From a virus: a DNA stretch of 46,954 nt. The position numbers and the translations under genes are program-made. This document shows positions 38,318 to 45,358 of the stretch, piece by piece. Within the stretch, counting starts at the first letter, position 1, and the number at the start of each line of letters is the position of its first letter. Below the pieces are notes generated by a model that saw only the letters and a list, made by a program, of their open reading frames with translations, searched no databases and was not told where the DNA came from. The stretch lies in the IMG/VR virus record IMGVR_UViG_3300035698_001949, positions 1-46,954 of that record. One strand, 5' to 3'.

Positions 38318-40371
38318 AAGAATTACACAAAAAGTTAAAGATAGAAGATATCATTGCTTTACCTAATGTGGTAGAGGTAATGGACGAGAAAGACGTAGGT
38401 ACTATAGCTAGAGAAGTAATCGAAGGTTTTCAGAGTGATAAGAACAGTCGTATGGACTGGGAGCGAGAGACAGAAGACGCACTAGAACTGGCAGGAATGG
38501 CTAGACAGAGAAAAAACACACCATGGCCCAACGCATCTAATGTAAAATACCCGATCATCACTACGGCTGCTATTCAGTTCGCCGCTAGAACTTACCCAGA
38601 GATTATACGAAACGGTCGAGTAGTTGAGGTAGCCGCAATTGGCTCCGATCCAAACGGCGAGAAAGAACAGAGAGCAAAGCGAATATCCCAACATATGTCG
38701 TACCAGCTACTAATTGAACATAATGAATTTGAAGACGCTACAGATCGATTACTGCAAATGCTACCAATCGTAGGAACAGTATTCAAAAAGACATACTTCG
38801 ATTCTGTACAACAACGAAATATAAGTGAACTTTGTCTACATGACGAGATCTTCGTACACAATGATATAAAAAATATAGAGAGTGCTAGAAGAGTAACGCA
38901 CAAGTTAAACCTACATAAGAATGATATTGTAGAACGAATTAGAGCAGGTATCTATACAGACGTTCCAGAAGCATCCCTAAGAAGCGGGCTGGAAGAAGTC
39001 GTTAATGACTCAGAGCAGCTTGAGGTATTAGAACAGCACAGATACTTAGACTTAGATGGCGATGGATACGAAGAACCCTATATTGTGACAGTACTGAAAA
39101 GCAGTGCTAAAGTACTAAGAATTGTTGCTCGGTACAATGAAGACGATATAGAGCTAAACGACAAAGAAGAAGTAATGAGGATTAAACCTATACAATACTT
39201 CACAGACTACCACTTTATCCCGTCACCAGACGGAACATTCTATAGCCTTGGCTTCGGTAGACTATTACTGGCCCTGAACGAATCTGTTAATACAATTCTA
39301 AACCAATTGATTGATGCAGGGACACTAGCCAACATGCAGAGCGGTTTCTTAGGCAGGGGGCTGCGTATTAAGAGCGGTCAGCTAAGAATGAGACCAGGCC
39401 AGTGGCATAAGCTAGATTCAGCAGGCGTAGACGACATTCGAAAACATATTGTACCTATGGACTATAAAGAGCCTAGCGCTGTTCTATTTCAGCTATTAGG
39501 TACCCTGGTACAAGCAAGTAAGGAACTATCATCATCTACAGACGCCCTAACAGGCACTGAGCAAGCACAGAACGTCCCTGCTACGACTATCTTGGCTCTC
39601 ATAGAGCAGGGTAGTAAGGTGTTCTCTTCTATCCAAAGAAGGCTCTATAGGTCCCTTAAGAAAGAATTTGAAAAGATGTACGAATTAAACAGAGTATTCT
39701 TAGACCCTCAAGAGTATGCTAATGTTCTGGATGATCCTGCAGCACAGTTTGCGGATGATTATGAAGATCTTAGTATGGACATTAAACCAGTAGCAGATCC
39801 CCATATGTCTTCAGATGCTCAGAGGTTAGCTAGGTCACAAGCACAATTAGCCCTTATAGGACAACCTGGAGTCAATGCACACGAAATTATAAAAAGATAC
39901 TTAGAAGATTTAAATACCCCGAATATACAGCAGATCTTACCACCACCTGATCCTAATGCTCCACCTCCAATTGAGGTTATTGAGACTATGGGTAAACTGG
40001 ATGCCGAAGGTAAGAAACTACAATTAAAAGCTATGGCCGGTGAAGTCAGAGAAAGAGATACAGCTACAAGGGAATATAAGGCAGAGTTTGAAGCTGAAAG
40101 AATGAGAGCTGAGTCTATTAAGATGCTAGCCGAAGCTAAGAGAGCCTTAGCAGAAGCACAAGCAACTAATATGAATACAGCGTTAGCACCGCTGATTGCG
40201 AAAGTTGATGCTTTAGCACAAAATGCACAGTTCGTACAAGCAGAGGGCCCTAGCCCACAAATACCAGAGGAGGTAGTAAATGAAATCGGAAGTGTACCGG
40301 GATTGGAAGAATCACCCAGTGACGGATCAGTTGTTCAAGATGCTGGTGGAGAAACGCCAGAACTTGGTTGA
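38314..40371 (+). CDS. Portal protein (P22-like)
   Basis: The 685-residue protein has MDWERETEDALELAGMARQR, then TPWPNASNVKYPIITTAAIQ, a usual portal start. QMLPIVGTVFKKTYFDS follows in the middle, with VRERDTATREYKAEFEAERM plus a Gln/Ala-rich coiled-coil C-terminus forming the barrel-like end. Length is near P22 gp1 (725). The dodecamer forms the DNA gate. The last 92 nt overlap the gene at 40280. Confidence 0.92.
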   Translation: MKELHKKLKIEDIIALPNVVEVMDEKDVGTIAREVIEGFQSDKNSRMDWERETEDALELAGMARQRKNTPWPNASNVKYPIITTAAIQFAARTYPEIIRNGRVVEVAAIGSDPNGEKEQRAKRISQHMSYQLLIEHNEFEDATDRLLQMLPIVGTVFKKTYFDSVQQRNISELCLHDEIFVHNDIKNIESARRVTHKLNLHKNDIVERIRAGIYTDVPEASLRSGLEEVVNDSEQLEVLEQHRYLDLDGDGYEEPYIVTVLKSSAKVLRIVARYNEDDIELNDKEEVMRIKPIQYFTDYHFIPSPDGTFYSLGFGRLLLALNESVNTILNQLIDAGTLANMQSGFLGRGLRIKSGQLRMRPGQWHKLDSAGVDDIRKHIVPMDYKEPSAVLFQLLGTLVQASKELSSSTDALTGTEQAQNVPATTILALIEQGSKVFSSIQRRLYRSLKKEFEKMYELNRVFLDPQEYANVLDDPAAQFADDYEDLSMDIKPVADPHMSSDAQRLARSQAQLALIGQPGVNAHEIIKRYLEDLNTPNIQQILPPPDPNAPPPIEVIETMGKLDAEGKKLQLKAMAGEVRERDTATREYKAEFEAERMRAESIKMLAEAKRALAEAQATNMNTALAPLIAKVDALAQNAQFVQAEGPSPQIPEEVVNEIGSVPGLEESPSDGSVVQDAGGETPELG

Positions 40372-40513
40372 GATGGTCGCTAAAGGGGCACATACCCCAG
40401 AGACCTTACATCAGATGAATAGGTTCGCAGGAGCTATCGACGTCATAGATGACTTCTTATCTGATGATATTAAAGATTTTATGAGTTCTGAGGAGGAAGA
40501 GAGTGATGACTAA
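40280..40513 (+). CDS. Small conserved protein overlapping the portal 3' end
   Basis: The 77-residue protein starts MKSEVYRDWKNHPVTDQLFK and has an acidic tail ending MSSEEEESDD. Small helical proteins with the DWKNHPVT-type start beside the portal are familiar from podoviruses. A GGAGG site precedes the ATG inside the portal gene, which supports the 92-nt out-of-frame overlap. Perhaps a portal or scaffold assembly factor. Confidence 0.68.
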   Translation: MKSEVYRDWKNHPVTDQLFKMLVEKRQNLVEMVAKGAHTPETLHQMNRFAGAIDVIDDFLSDDIKDFMSSEEEESDD

Positions 40514-41027
40514 GGAAGAAGCAGCATACGAATACTCAGATTATTTAAATGAAATGATTAATGGCTATCCTTTGAAAGCGACAATAAAGTCTAAGGAGGC
40601 TACCCCAAGAGTATGTTATAAGGGTAAACAGCATTACGCAGGGATTAAGAAAATCTCCATACTTGTAGAACAGGCCTACGGCAATATAAGAGAAACAAAT
40701 TTCTATAGCTTTATAAAGAAATTAGAGAACCTGGAATTTGGAACAAATATTATTTTTGTTAGGGAGTCTTTCAAACCCGTCCTATCAGATCATGAAGGAC
40801 CTACAGGAGTTCATAAATGGTATGTGCAAGGAGAAATGGGAATAATGACGCTAACTGAATCAGAGGAGAGGAAAAGTGAGTCGAAGAGTAGTACCGTTGG
40901 GACACAGAGTCCTAGTAGAGTTGGACAAGGTAGAACAGACAACGGAAGCAGGGATTATCCTGAAGATAGACGTAAAGAGAGAACAAAAGGGAATGGAAGC
41001 GGGAACCATAGTAGCTATGGGGCCTAA
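40503..41027 (+). CDS. Unknown protein overlapping the GroES-like gene
   Basis: The 174-residue frame starts MMTKEEAAYEYSDYLNEMIN (GTG at 40503 or ATG at 40506). The first 120 residues look like a folded alpha/beta domain (KKISILVEQAYGNIRETNFY, GTNIIFVRESF). The last 50 are a Ser/Arg/Gly-rich, low-complexity tail that overlaps the GroES-like gene by 152 nt in another frame. This tail may be a by-product of the overlap. No family recognised. Confidence 0.58.
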   Translation: MMTKEEAAYEYSDYLNEMINGYPLKATIKSKEATPRVCYKGKQHYAGIKKISILVEQAYGNIRETNFYSFIKKLENLEFGTNIIFVRESFKPVLSDHEGPTGVHKWYVQGEMGIMTLTESEERKSESKSSTVGTQSPSRVGQGRTDNGSRDYPEDRRKERTKGNGSGNHSSYGA

Positions 41028-41202
41028 TGCTTTTGATATCCACGGCGGAGCCAAGCAGTGGGGAATTAAGGAGGGGGATCGAGTGTATTTCCCAAGGTAT
41101 GAAGGAAAGTATATAGCACCCTTCGATGATGATGATGAAAATCATTCTGGATACAGAGTAGTCGAAGACGAGCTTATATACGCAAAGGAGATTGAGTCAT
41201 GA
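40876..41202 (+). CDS. GroES-like co-chaperonin
   Basis: The 108-residue protein from a GTG start (GAGGAGAGG upstream) reads VVPLGHRVLVELDKVEQTTE, then AGIILKI, matching GroES (PL-DRV-V---E-e--taGGI-L). EAGTIVAMGPNAF, then IKEGDRVYFPRYEGK and YRVVEDELIYAKE, match the rest of the barrel. Like T4 gp31, a phage GroES would work with host GroEL to fold capsid proteins. Position just before scaffold and capsid genes fits. The mobile loop (KIDVKREQKGME) differs from GroES. Confidence 0.88.
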   Translation: MSRRVVPLGHRVLVELDKVEQTTEAGIILKIDVKREQKGMEAGTIVAMGPNAFDIHGGAKQWGIKEGDRVYFPRYEGKYIAPFDDDDENHSGYRVVEDELIYAKEIES

Positions 41203-42017
41203 GTGACGAAGAAGTAAAGACCGTAGAGGTTGCTGAGGAGAAGGCACCAGAATACACAGAAGAAGAGCAGAGAGCAGTAGATTTAGGATGGAATCCTAAT
41301 GAAGGTGATCTGCCCGAAGGAAAGACATTTGTAACCGCAGAGACTTTCTTAGATAGACAACCCTTATTTGAAAAGATTGATGATATGAAGAAACATCATA
41401 AATCAGAGCTAAGGGATTTAAAACAAACCATACAAGAGATGTCGGGTCGTATAAAGTCTTCGGAAGAGCGTGGCTACATTAAAGCTATGGAAGATCTACA
41501 ACGAGAGAGGTTGACAGCGGTCGAAGAAGGTGATACTATCGCTTTCGCTGAAGCAGATGCTAAGTATGCGGACCTACAGAAGAAAGTCCAAAAAGAAGAT
41601 ATACAAGAGCAGGAACCTAGTCTTCCTCCAGAAGCTCTCGACTTCAAAGAGAGAAATCAGCAATGGTTTAACTTCGATTCAGTAGAGAACGCAGAAATGG
41701 CTATGGAAGCTGAGACTTTTGATCAAAAGCTGTACAGCGCAAGACCCAATATTGCACCAGGAGAAGCTGCAGCTATGATTGAAGAACATGTACAGAAGAA
41801 ATACCCACATCGCTTTAAGAACATGGCTAGGAATAAGCCTAGCAGTGTAGAAGCAGGAAGTCCCGCGAGAGCTAAGTCAAAGAGTAGGAATGAGTACTCT
41901 GATTTGTCTCCCAATCAAAAAAGGATATGTGATAAACTAACAAGCAGCATAAAAGGATATACTGTAGAAAAGTATATTGAGGGCCTTAAGGGTGCCGGCG
42001 CTAAAGTAGGAGAGTAA
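41199..42017 (+). CDS. Capsid scaffolding protein
   Basis: The 272-residue acidic protein has an N-terminal EEEQRAVDLGWNPNEGDLPE (common in P22/marine podovirus scaffolds), a long coiled coil (residues 60-140) and a basic C-terminal helical segment (SSIKGYTVEKYIEGLKGAGA) of the kind that binds coat protein. It lies two genes before the decoration and capsid genes. It overlaps the GroES-like stop (ATGA). Confidence 0.82.
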   Translation: MSDEEVKTVEVAEEKAPEYTEEEQRAVDLGWNPNEGDLPEGKTFVTAETFLDRQPLFEKIDDMKKHHKSELRDLKQTIQEMSGRIKSSEERGYIKAMEDLQRERLTAVEEGDTIAFAEADAKYADLQKKVQKEDIQEQEPSLPPEALDFKERNQQWFNFDSVENAEMAMEAETFDQKLYSARPNIAPGEAAAMIEEHVQKKYPHRFKNMARNKPSSVEAGSPARAKSKSRNEYSDLSPNQKRICDKLTSSIKGYTVEKYIEGLKGAGAKVGE

Positions 42018-42019
42018 TT

Positions 42020-42442
42020 ATGTCAGTAGAAGACAAAAAGCAGGCTGAGAAGCCACAACCAGTAGAAGATAAACAGACTCGTAGAGAGCGCTTAAGACGG
42101 AAAATCCGCAAGCATCTTAGAAATAGAGGACCTTTAATCGTCAAAGAAGAAGATAAAAAGGCTAATTTTAAGTACCGATGGGTGAATGACGTCACATCTC
42201 GATTAGAAGATAAAGTAGACATTGGCTATACATTTGTTATAGACGATGAAGGAAAGAAAAGAAGTAAACTAGTTAGTAAGACTGACAAAGAACTTAGGGC
42301 ATATCTAATGGCCGTTCCAAAAGAAATCTACGACGAGGTTCAAGCAATTAAGGCCGAAGACAACTCTCAGTTGGATAAGGCTATGGGCCGTGATTATGAA
42401 TTAACTAATGACGGGCATGTTGTTAAAAAAGTATATAACTAA
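42020..42442 (+). CDS. Conserved capsid-region protein
   Basis: The 140-residue basic protein has a charged N-terminus (RRERLRRKIRKHLRNRG), then KYRWVNDVTSRLEDKVDIGY, a pattern I recognise from small proteins encoded between scaffold and capsid genes in P22-like phages. The C-terminus is MAVPKEIYDEVQAIKAEDNS. Possibly a head-assembly or scaffold-associated protein. Confidence 0.68.
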   Translation: MSVEDKKQAEKPQPVEDKQTRRERLRRKIRKHLRNRGPLIVKEEDKKANFKYRWVNDVTSRLEDKVDIGYTFVIDDEGKKRSKLVSKTDKELRAYLMAVPKEIYDEVQAIKAEDNSQLDKAMGRDYELTNDGHVVKKVYN

Positions 42443-42455
42443 GGAGTGACCAATT

Positions 42456-43088
42456 ATGGCAAATCCAGGCGCTAACGCCGATATACGATATGGACTCAGA
42501 CCAGTGAAACATCAACACGGGGCACCTTACAATGGTGAAGCTAACTTATACTACGTTCCGGCGGGGTATGCGACAGCTTTATTTATAGGTGATCCAGTTG
42601 TAAAAACAGGTACGTCCAACACAGCTAAGGTAGTTACCGGCGCTGGTGAATATGCAGCAGGTACTTTACCTGAAATCAATAAAGCAGGAGCTGGCGATGA
42701 TAATGCCACTACAGGCGTTATTGTTGGCTTTTTACCAAAACCTAACGATCTTGAGACTGTGCATAGTAAAGCATCAACGGAAGATGTCGCTGTTGTGGCA
42801 GATGATCCGATGCTTATTTTCCATATCAGAGACGATGGAGCGTCTGCGTTAGCAGCCACTTCAGTAGGACTGAATGCCGTGTACATATACACCCATGCGG
42901 GTGATGCTGCTACAGGTATCTCAGGAGTAGAATTAGACACAGCAAGTGATGCACCGGCAGCGGACGCATCTAATCAGTTGACTATTTTACGCCTTGCTTC
43001 AATGGAAGGTAACGAAATCGCAGCCAGAGCACAATGGGAGGTTAGAATTAATAACCACACAGAAGCTCATGGCACACTCGGCATTTAA
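42456..43088 (+). CDS. Capsid decoration-type structural protein
   Basis: The 210-residue Ala/Gly/Thr-rich protein starts with RYGLRPVKHQHGAPYNGEAN, then LYYVPAGYATALFIGDPVVK, and carries ATTGVIVGFLPKP and VAVVADDPMLIFHIRDDG. This is a very common partner of Mu gpT-like or P22-like major capsid genes and is usually a virion (decoration) protein. AAGGAG precedes the ATG. Confidence 0.78.
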   Translation: MANPGANADIRYGLRPVKHQHGAPYNGEANLYYVPAGYATALFIGDPVVKTGTSNTAKVVTGAGEYAAGTLPEINKAGAGDDNATTGVIVGFLPKPNDLETVHSKASTEDVAVVADDPMLIFHIRDDGASALAATSVGLNAVYIYTHAGDAATGISGVELDTASDAPAADASNQLTILRLASMEGNEIAARAQWEVRINNHTEAHGTLGI

Positions 43089-43106
43089 TCTAAAGGAGAA
43101 TAAAAA

Positions 43107-44021
43107 ATGGCAGGTTTAATCGTAACCGGTTCTCACGCTAAGGATCTCCTACCAGCCGTCAATGAATGGTTTGGTGATAGATACAATGAGTTTGAGACTC
43201 AATATGACAAGATTTTTGAGATTGTCAGTTCGGACAGATCGTTCGAAGAAGATGTACTAAGTGCAGGTTTAGGGTTGGCGAAAGTCAAGTCTGAAGGTGC
43301 TGCAGTTCAGTACGACTCAATGAAGCAAGGTTATACCAAACGGTATACCCATGTAGTATACGCTAATGGTTTTATCATTTCTCGCGAAGCTATGGAAGAC
43401 GGTCAGTCTGAAGTATTAGCTCGTAAGAAATCTAGAGCTATGGCACATTCTATGAACAGCACTCGAGAGATCGTCGCAGCTAACGTGTTAAACAACGCGT
43501 TTGACAGTGGCTTTGTTGGTGGTGATGGTAAGGAATTATGTGCTACGGATCACCCAACTCAGGACGCAGATTTGCGTAATGAGCTTGAAACGCCAGCTGA
43601 TTTATCAGAGTCCGCTTTAGAGCAGGCTATGATTGATTTAGGTGACTTCAAAGATGATCGTGGTCTTCGGATCAAGGCCGTCGCAAGGAAGTTAATCATT
43701 CCGAAAGAACTACAGTTTGAAGCAGAACGAATTTTGAATTCTGTTCTACGTCCAGGTGTAGCGGATAATGATGCTAATGCAATGAAAAACATGGGTATGA
43801 TTCCAGAAGGTGTTATAATGAATAACTATCTTACTGATACTGATGCTTGGTTCTTAACTACCGATGTACCTGATGGTCTGAAGTATTTTGAACGGCGTAA
43901 TGTGGAAGTAGGTATTGATAATGACTTTGACACTGAGAACGCTAAGTTCAAAGCTACGATGAGATTCGCAGCCGGCTGGTCCGATCCTCGCGGTATCTTG
44001 GGTAGTGCGGGTGCTGCGTAA
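43107..44021 (+). CDS. Major capsid protein (Mu gpT-like, HK97 fold)
   Basis: The 304-residue protein has LPAVNEWFGDRYNEFETQYD, then KRYTHVVYANGFIISREAME, the block LCATDHPTQDADLRNELETP and the C-terminal KATMRFAAGWSDPRGILGSA. These are the marks of the Mu gpT major head family. GGAG lies eight bases before the ATG. Its good ribosome site and the structured RNA just after it fit a very highly expressed gene. Confidence 0.9.
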   Translation: MAGLIVTGSHAKDLLPAVNEWFGDRYNEFETQYDKIFEIVSSDRSFEEDVLSAGLGLAKVKSEGAAVQYDSMKQGYTKRYTHVVYANGFIISREAMEDGQSEVLARKKSRAMAHSMNSTREIVAANVLNNAFDSGFVGGDGKELCATDHPTQDADLRNELETPADLSESALEQAMIDLGDFKDDRGLRIKAVARKLIIPKELQFEAERILNSVLRPGVADNDANAMKNMGMIPEGVIMNNYLTDTDAWFLTTDVPDGLKYFERRNVEVGIDNDFDTENAKFKATMRFAAGWSDPRGILGSAGAA

Positions 44022-44161
44022 GCTAGCATCTAAATAATCCTCTAAGGGTGTGCTTCAAGGAACGAAGTACATCCCCTAAGGGGTTAAACAACTATTAATT
44101 AGACGCAAAGCGACAGCCAAGGAACGGAAGACTAATTAAGAAGTAAACAGGAGGCCATATA
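44022..44161 (+). other. Structured RNA region after the major capsid gene
   Basis: Hairpin 1: GGG-TGTGCTTC (44046-44056) with GAAGTACA-T-CCC (44064-44075). An alternative hairpin CCCC-TAA-GGGG (44073-44083) competes for the same C run. A third pairing is TTAATTAG (44095-44102) with CTAATTAA (44132-44139). CAAGGAACG occurs twice (44056-44064 and 44118-44126), starting in a stem and in a loop respectively. No long T run. Possible attenuator, mRNA stabiliser or protein-binding RNA. Confidence 0.6.
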
Positions 44162-44668
44162 ATGGCAACAACACATTTTCAAAATAGTGTAGATATTAAA
44201 GATCATGACGGATCTACAAAAGGATTAACGTTAGGCGGTACATTAGTTACAGCCTCAGCAGCAGAGATTAACGCAGCAGCAGATACCTCATCTAATGTAG
44301 AATTAGTAACCACTACTAATGTATTAACTGCAGAAGAAAGTGGCAAAACATTAGTTCTTAATAGTGCTACAGCTTTTGTAACAACACTTCCAGTAGTCGC
44401 TTCAGGCTTACGATATAAAATTTATTGTGGTGCTGCAGAAGTCACTGGTGGTAACCATACAGTTGTCCCTAACGCAGCTAATGATAATACTGTTTTCGGA
44501 CAGTGCATAGCAGCAGGCGTAGTGGTAGCGGCTGATGCAGAAGGAAGTATAAACCTAATCGCTGATAAGTTTACAGCAGGAGACTACATTGAAGTATTCT
44601 GTGATGGCACTAATTGGTATGTTAGTGGTATGGTCGCTATCGCAGAGGGTTGTACATTTACTACATAA
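44162..44668 (+). CDS. Head fibre / decoration-like protein
   Basis: The 168-residue beta-rich protein starts HFQNSVDIKDHDGSTKGLTL, then GGTLVTASAAEINAAADTSS (the VTASAAEIN motif is common in phage fibre and head-decoration proteins). A second beta domain (LVTTTNVLTAEESGKTLVLN; DYIEVFCDGTNWYVSGMV) follows. AGGAGG precedes the ATG. A virion surface protein is likely. Confidence 0.68.
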   Translation: MATTHFQNSVDIKDHDGSTKGLTLGGTLVTASAAEINAAADTSSNVELVTTTNVLTAEESGKTLVLNSATAFVTTLPVVASGLRYKIYCGAAEVTGGNHTVVPNAANDNTVFGQCIAAGVVVAADAEGSINLIADKFTAGDYIEVFCDGTNWYVSGMVAIAEGCTFTT

Positions 44669-44676
44669 TAGTTAGA

Positions 44677-44702
44677 CACGAGGCTCTACGGAGTCGCTCG
44701 TG
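44677..44702 (+). other. Stable UNCG-type hairpin
   Basis: CACGAG-G-CTC-TACG-GAG-TCG-CTCGTG: two stacked stems closed by a C(UACG)G tetraloop. It lies between two structural genes without a T run, so it probably protects or punctuates mRNA rather than ending transcription. Confidence 0.6.
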
Positions 44703-44728
44703 CAAGAATTTACAAATGGAGACAAATA

Positions 44729-45121
44729 ATGGCAAACGTCGTAACACAAAGAACACTGTTTGGTGGTGCTTCAAGCAAGAACATAATAAGACACATAAAC
44801 GTCGCGAGTGACGGGACGGAAGAAGCCAACTTAATAGTATATAATAACTCCGATTTCGTTGCGGACGCATCTAAAGGCAAAGTGCTACGTATGACTGTAG
44901 CAGGAAATTATACAGGAAGTATAGTTTTAGCTTTCGATCAGAACACTGATTCTCCTATTATCTCTTTAGGGGAAGGTAGTTGCGGAGATTACGACTTTAG
45001 ATCATTTGGGGGTATTTCAAACCCAGGTGCAGCAGGAGCTACTGGAGATATCTTACTAACAACTAGAGCTCTGGCAGCCCTGGATGACTTTACCCTTATC
45101 TTAGAAATAGCGCAGAATTAG
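44729..45121 (+). CDS. Virion-associated conserved protein
   Basis: The 130-residue beta-rich protein starts MANVVTQRTLFGGASSKNII and has EANLIVYNNSDFVADASKGK. Small proteins with this kind of start after capsid genes occur in many podoviruses, without known function. It is preceded by an intergenic hairpin with a GGAG site. A structural role is inferred from position. Confidence 0.66.
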   Translation: MANVVTQRTLFGGASSKNIIRHINVASDGTEEANLIVYNNSDFVADASKGKVLRMTVAGNYTGSIVLAFDQNTDSPIISLGEGSCGDYDFRSFGGISNPGAAGATGDILLTTRALAALDDFTLILEIAQN

Positions 45122-45253
45122 ATGAAGCGTAGGAAGGACGGTTACATACCCAGTAGTTATAAAGGATCGTCGTTACAGGTTAAGAAACTACCATTAAAGA
45201 TTAGGATACAAAGGTACATATATGAGCTATGGCGCAAACTTACTCGTAAGTGA
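45122..45253 (+). CDS. 43-residue basic micro-protein
   Basis: Reads MKRRKDGYIPSSYKGSSLQV and onward to YELWRKLTRK. It is highly basic and starts directly after the TAG of the previous gene, so re-initiation is likely. It overlaps the next small frame by 32 nt. Function unknown. Confidence 0.48.
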   Translation: MKRRKDGYIPSSYKGSSLQVKKLPLKIRIQRYIYELWRKLTRK

Positions 45254-45353
45254 AGGAATCCTATCGGGTGAGAAAACTATATCCTTTTCACAAAGCTTCC
45301 GAGAAGTTATTATAACAATATTAGGGTACTACGTACCAATAAGAACAGGTTAA
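45222..45353 (+). CDS. 43-residue small protein before the long fibre
   Basis: Reads MSYGANLLVSEGILSGEKTI and onward to ITILGYYVPIRTG. AAGGT lies about seven bases before the ATG. It ends five bases before the fibre ATG. It may be a small tail protein or a translational leader. Confidence 0.45.
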   Translation: MSYGANLLVSEGILSGEKTISFSQSFREVIITILGYYVPIRTG

Positions 45354-45358
45354 GATAT

